Part shown: positions 44,372-45,739 of the stretch, one piece after another
Position numbering within the stretch: position 1 is the stretch's first letter
How the letters are laid out: every line of letters starts with the position of its first letter
NCBI GenBank assembly: GCA_017455205.1
Contig: JAFTBM010000052.1
Span: 1 to 45,739, forward strand
Length of the DNA: 45,739 bases
From: Bacteroidales bacterium
GTDB taxonomy: Bacteria > Bacteroidota > Bacteroidia > Bacteroidales > P3
Direction: 5' to 3'
Made by a program: the position numbers and the translations under genes
The notes under the pieces: model-generated
Database searches by the model: none
The model's input: the letters and a program-made list of their open reading frames with translations, nothing else
Told to the model about the DNA's origin: nothing

Positions 44372-45085
44372 CTAAAATTCAAGTCGGAAACCACCCTTCA
44401 TGTGCTCATACCCCTCGCGGTCGAAACAATACAACCGTCCCCGCCTTCCCACAGGCCACTCCTTCCCCTCCCCTTCACCGACGCTGGCTTCCGCCTCTGC
44501 TGCCTTCAGCACCCCAGTCTGCAACATCTTCTTGCAGAAATTCCTTCGGTCAAACCGCACCCCAAGCACACTCTCGTAGAGCCGTTGAACTTCTCCCAGC
44601 GTGAACCTCTCCCCCAGCAGCTCAAAGCCGACAGGCTCGAAATGTATGTCGCGCCTCATTTGCCGCAGAGCCTGCCGCAGCATCGTGCGGTGGTCGAATG
44701 CCATCGGCGGCACTCGGTCAATCTCCCACCACTGCGCCTGCGCCGCATCGTCGCCCCCCTCCACCTCGACCTCCTTCGCCAGTGCATAATACCCCACCGA
44801 CACTACCCGCTCCCTCGGGTCGCGCCCCACATCAGAGAACACCCCGAAGAGCCTCAAACCCGACACCACAAGCCCAGTCTCCTCGCACAACTCTCGCCGT
44901 GCACACTCCTCCGTCGTCTCCTCCATCTCCATAAATCCCCCTGGGAAAGCCCAAAAACTCTCATACGGCCCTTTAGCCCGCTGTATGAGCAGCACTTTGA
45001 GCGACCACCCATCGAACCCAAACACCACGCAATCAGCTGTCAGCGCCGCATGTGGATACTTATACGTATACATTCCCTTTTCCAT
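44372..45085 (-). CDS. NUDIX hydrolase with C-terminal winged helix (NrtR-like)
   Basis: A 237-residue protein. Starts at 45085 (MEKGMYTYKYPH) or 45073 (MYTYKYPH) are both plausible; both lie after a TATCTTTG promoter, while the longest frame starts upstream of it. The NUDIX domain (to about residue 145) contains FWAFPGGFMEMEETTEECAR followed by RELCEETGL, an intact Nudix box with all catalytic Glu, so hydrolysis of a nucleoside diphosphate derivative is possible. The C-terminal part (FTLGEVQRLYESVLGVRFDR, then NFCKKMLQTGVL) is the winged helix of NrtR/AraR-type regulators. Such proteins repress NAD or sugar genes and sense ADP-ribose-like ligands. The hairpin GCCGGCTGTCGGCCAGC follows the gene at 44350-44366. 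Confidence 0.87.
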   Translation of the reverse strand: MEKGMYTYKYPHAALTADCVVFGFDGWSLKVLLIQRAKGPYESFWAFPGGFMEMEETTEECARRELCEETGLVVSGLRLFGVFSDVGRDPRERVVSVGYYALAKEVEVEGGDDAAQAQWWEIDRVPPMAFDHRTMLRQALRQMRRDIHFEPVGFELLGERFTLGEVQRLYESVLGVRFDRRNFCKKMLQTGVLKAAEAEASVGEGEGKEWPVGRRGRLYCFDREGYEHMKGGFRLEF

Positions 45086-45112
45086 AACATTCCCTTTTGC
45101 AAAATTTCGAAG

Positions 45113-45120
45113 CAAAGATA
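45113..45120 (-). promoter_or_regulatory. -7 promoter element of the NUDIX gene
   Basis: The minus strand reads TATCTTTG, with a TTG at 45144-45142 about 21 nt upstream as -33. It lies 27 nt before the ATG at 45085 and excludes the longest frame. Confidence 0.68.
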
Positions 45121-45511
45121 GCACCTTTTTTGATACCCACACAATTAATTTGCATAAAAATCCGCCAATGATTCGCTCCCGACAGATTTCCAATATGATG
45201 CACTGCCAGAACAGCCTGGCCTACAACCCTGCACTGCTTTGAAAAATAGTCGGAGAAAGCCCTTAATTTGCGTAAATTTTACGCACATTTCCTTCGTCTC
45301 GTCCCTAAAAACCACATATTTGTAAACATCTACAATCCAATGTTCTACAAACTTGCTCTTCGGTCGTTTCTCAATCGTTCTTCAATCGTTCTTCAATAGC
45401 CTATTGAAGAACGATTGAAGAACGATTGTGCAACAATCGAAAAATGAGCATATTACAAATGCCGAAGTGCAAAAACTTAGCCATCGGCCATAATTAGAAA
45501 TTGTTTTGATT
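45121..45511. other. AT-rich intergenic region before the insertion sequence end
   Basis: About 390 bases with no credible gene. It contains the 28-bp inverted repeat (45372-45428). The stretch 45430-45511 must include the end of the insertion sequence whose transposase stops at 45512; with only one end visible I cannot fix the terminal repeat. Confidence 0.5.
45372..45428. repeat. 28-bp perfect inverted repeat built from 11-mers
   Basis: The left arm (45372-45399) is CAATCGTTCTT twice plus CAATAG. After a single C (45400) the right arm (45401-45428) is its exact complement, CTATTG plus AAGAACGATTG twice. A degenerate further unit (CGGTCGTTTCT) lies to the left at 45361-45371. In RNA this would be a very stable 28-bp hairpin. 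No T-run follows on either strand. Confidence 0.92.
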
Positions 45512-45739
45512 TTATACAATAAATCTGTTAAGCATAAGCCTGATGAAAGCCAGTTGTACCATAGCCTGTAGAGAATTAGAGAAGAACTCGAAATCCGAGG
45601 TGAGTCTTCTGCACTTCTCAAGCCAGGAGAAAGTCCTCTCTACAATCCAACGCTTCGGCAGGACTATGAATTTCTTTGGGCATTCATCGGGACGAAGAAC
45701 AACTTTCAGTTCCCAGCCGTGTTTTCTGGCAGCGTTTGA
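45512..45739 (-). mobile_element. IS5-like transposase, C-terminal end (cut by window edge)
   Basis: The minus strand from the window edge to the TAA at 45512-45514 encodes 75 residues: SNAARKHGWELKVVLRPD, then KRWIVERTFSWLEKCRRLTS, DFEFFSNSLQAMVQLAFIRL and MLNRFIV. The RWIVERTFSWL segment with its Glu is the last catalytic part of the DDE domain in IS5-family (ISL2/IS427-like) transposases, and the MLNR ending is typical. The frame is open to the edge, so this copy may be intact. The N-terminal part and left terminal repeat lie outside. The subgroup cannot be settled from this piece. Confidence 0.9.

Overview
The window looks like a chromosomal segment of a Bacteroidota bacterium, most likely of the order Bacteroidales. 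The supporting signs are: -7 promoter elements of the TAnnTTTG type with almost no Shine-Dalgarno sequences; two TonB-dependent receptors with N-terminal carboxypeptidase-regulatory-like domains, one followed by a DUF4249 lipoprotein gene; type IX secretion (T9SS) genes (PorP/SprF and GldJ types) plus a cargo protein with a T9SS sorting tail; a MurF-alanine racemase fusion; a Bacteroidota-type omega subunit; DUF4290 and DUF2851 proteins; and a long SecA. I cannot name the genus.

Layout. 1-807 holds the broken remains of a DUF4160 gene (minus strand) and copy A of an unnamed composite repeat. 808-6467 carries folK, a TonB receptor with its DUF4249 partner and, convergent with them, a lipoprotein/radical SAM pair of the rSAM/lipoprotein type. 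6784-11238 holds tRNA-Asn, lon and a translationally coupled envelope beta-propeller protein. 11260-12076 holds a 99-bp tandem array rich in hairpins, then tRNA-Pro. From 21889 down to 12086 the minus strand encodes PorP/SprF, GldJ, a terminator, an OstA-like protein, GrpE, DnaJ, DUF2851 and MurF-Alr. From 22622 an LRR protein gene diverges from a plus-strand run: bamD, rpoZ, coaBC, lytic transglycosylase, holA and a second TonB receptor. 29609-29913 is copy B of the composite repeat. 30063-36874 encodes a small envelope protein, DUF4290, murA, a PHP phosphatase and mfd. 36895-45085 is minus strand: a Rieske-like lipoprotein, a glutaminyl-cyclase-like lipoprotein, efp, a small membrane protein, an M14 carboxypeptidase with a T9SS tail, secA and a NUDIX/winged-helix protein. 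The right edge has a 28-bp perfect inverted repeat and the 3' end of an IS5-like transposase.

How the parts work together. Much of the content concerns building and exporting to the envelope: murA, murF-alr and the lytic transglycosylase for the wall; BamD, SecA and the OstA-like protein for outer-membrane biogenesis; PorP and GldJ for T9SS/gliding. All eight proteins with a recognisable signal-peptidase-I-type signal have Gln just after the predicted cleavage site, and a glutaminyl-cyclase-like lipoprotein that could convert such residues to pyroglutamate is encoded in the same window. Quality control is represented by Lon, DnaJ/GrpE and Mfd.

The items I consider least explained are the rSAM/lipoprotein pair, the 99-bp three-hairpin array, the two copies of the composite 11-mer/dyad repeat, the Rieske-like protein with altered ligands, and the Lon-coupled propeller protein. 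Starts were moved downstream of the longest open frame where a signal peptide, a lipobox or a 4-nt ATGA overlap fixed the start better. No homology search was possible; family names come from recognised motifs.
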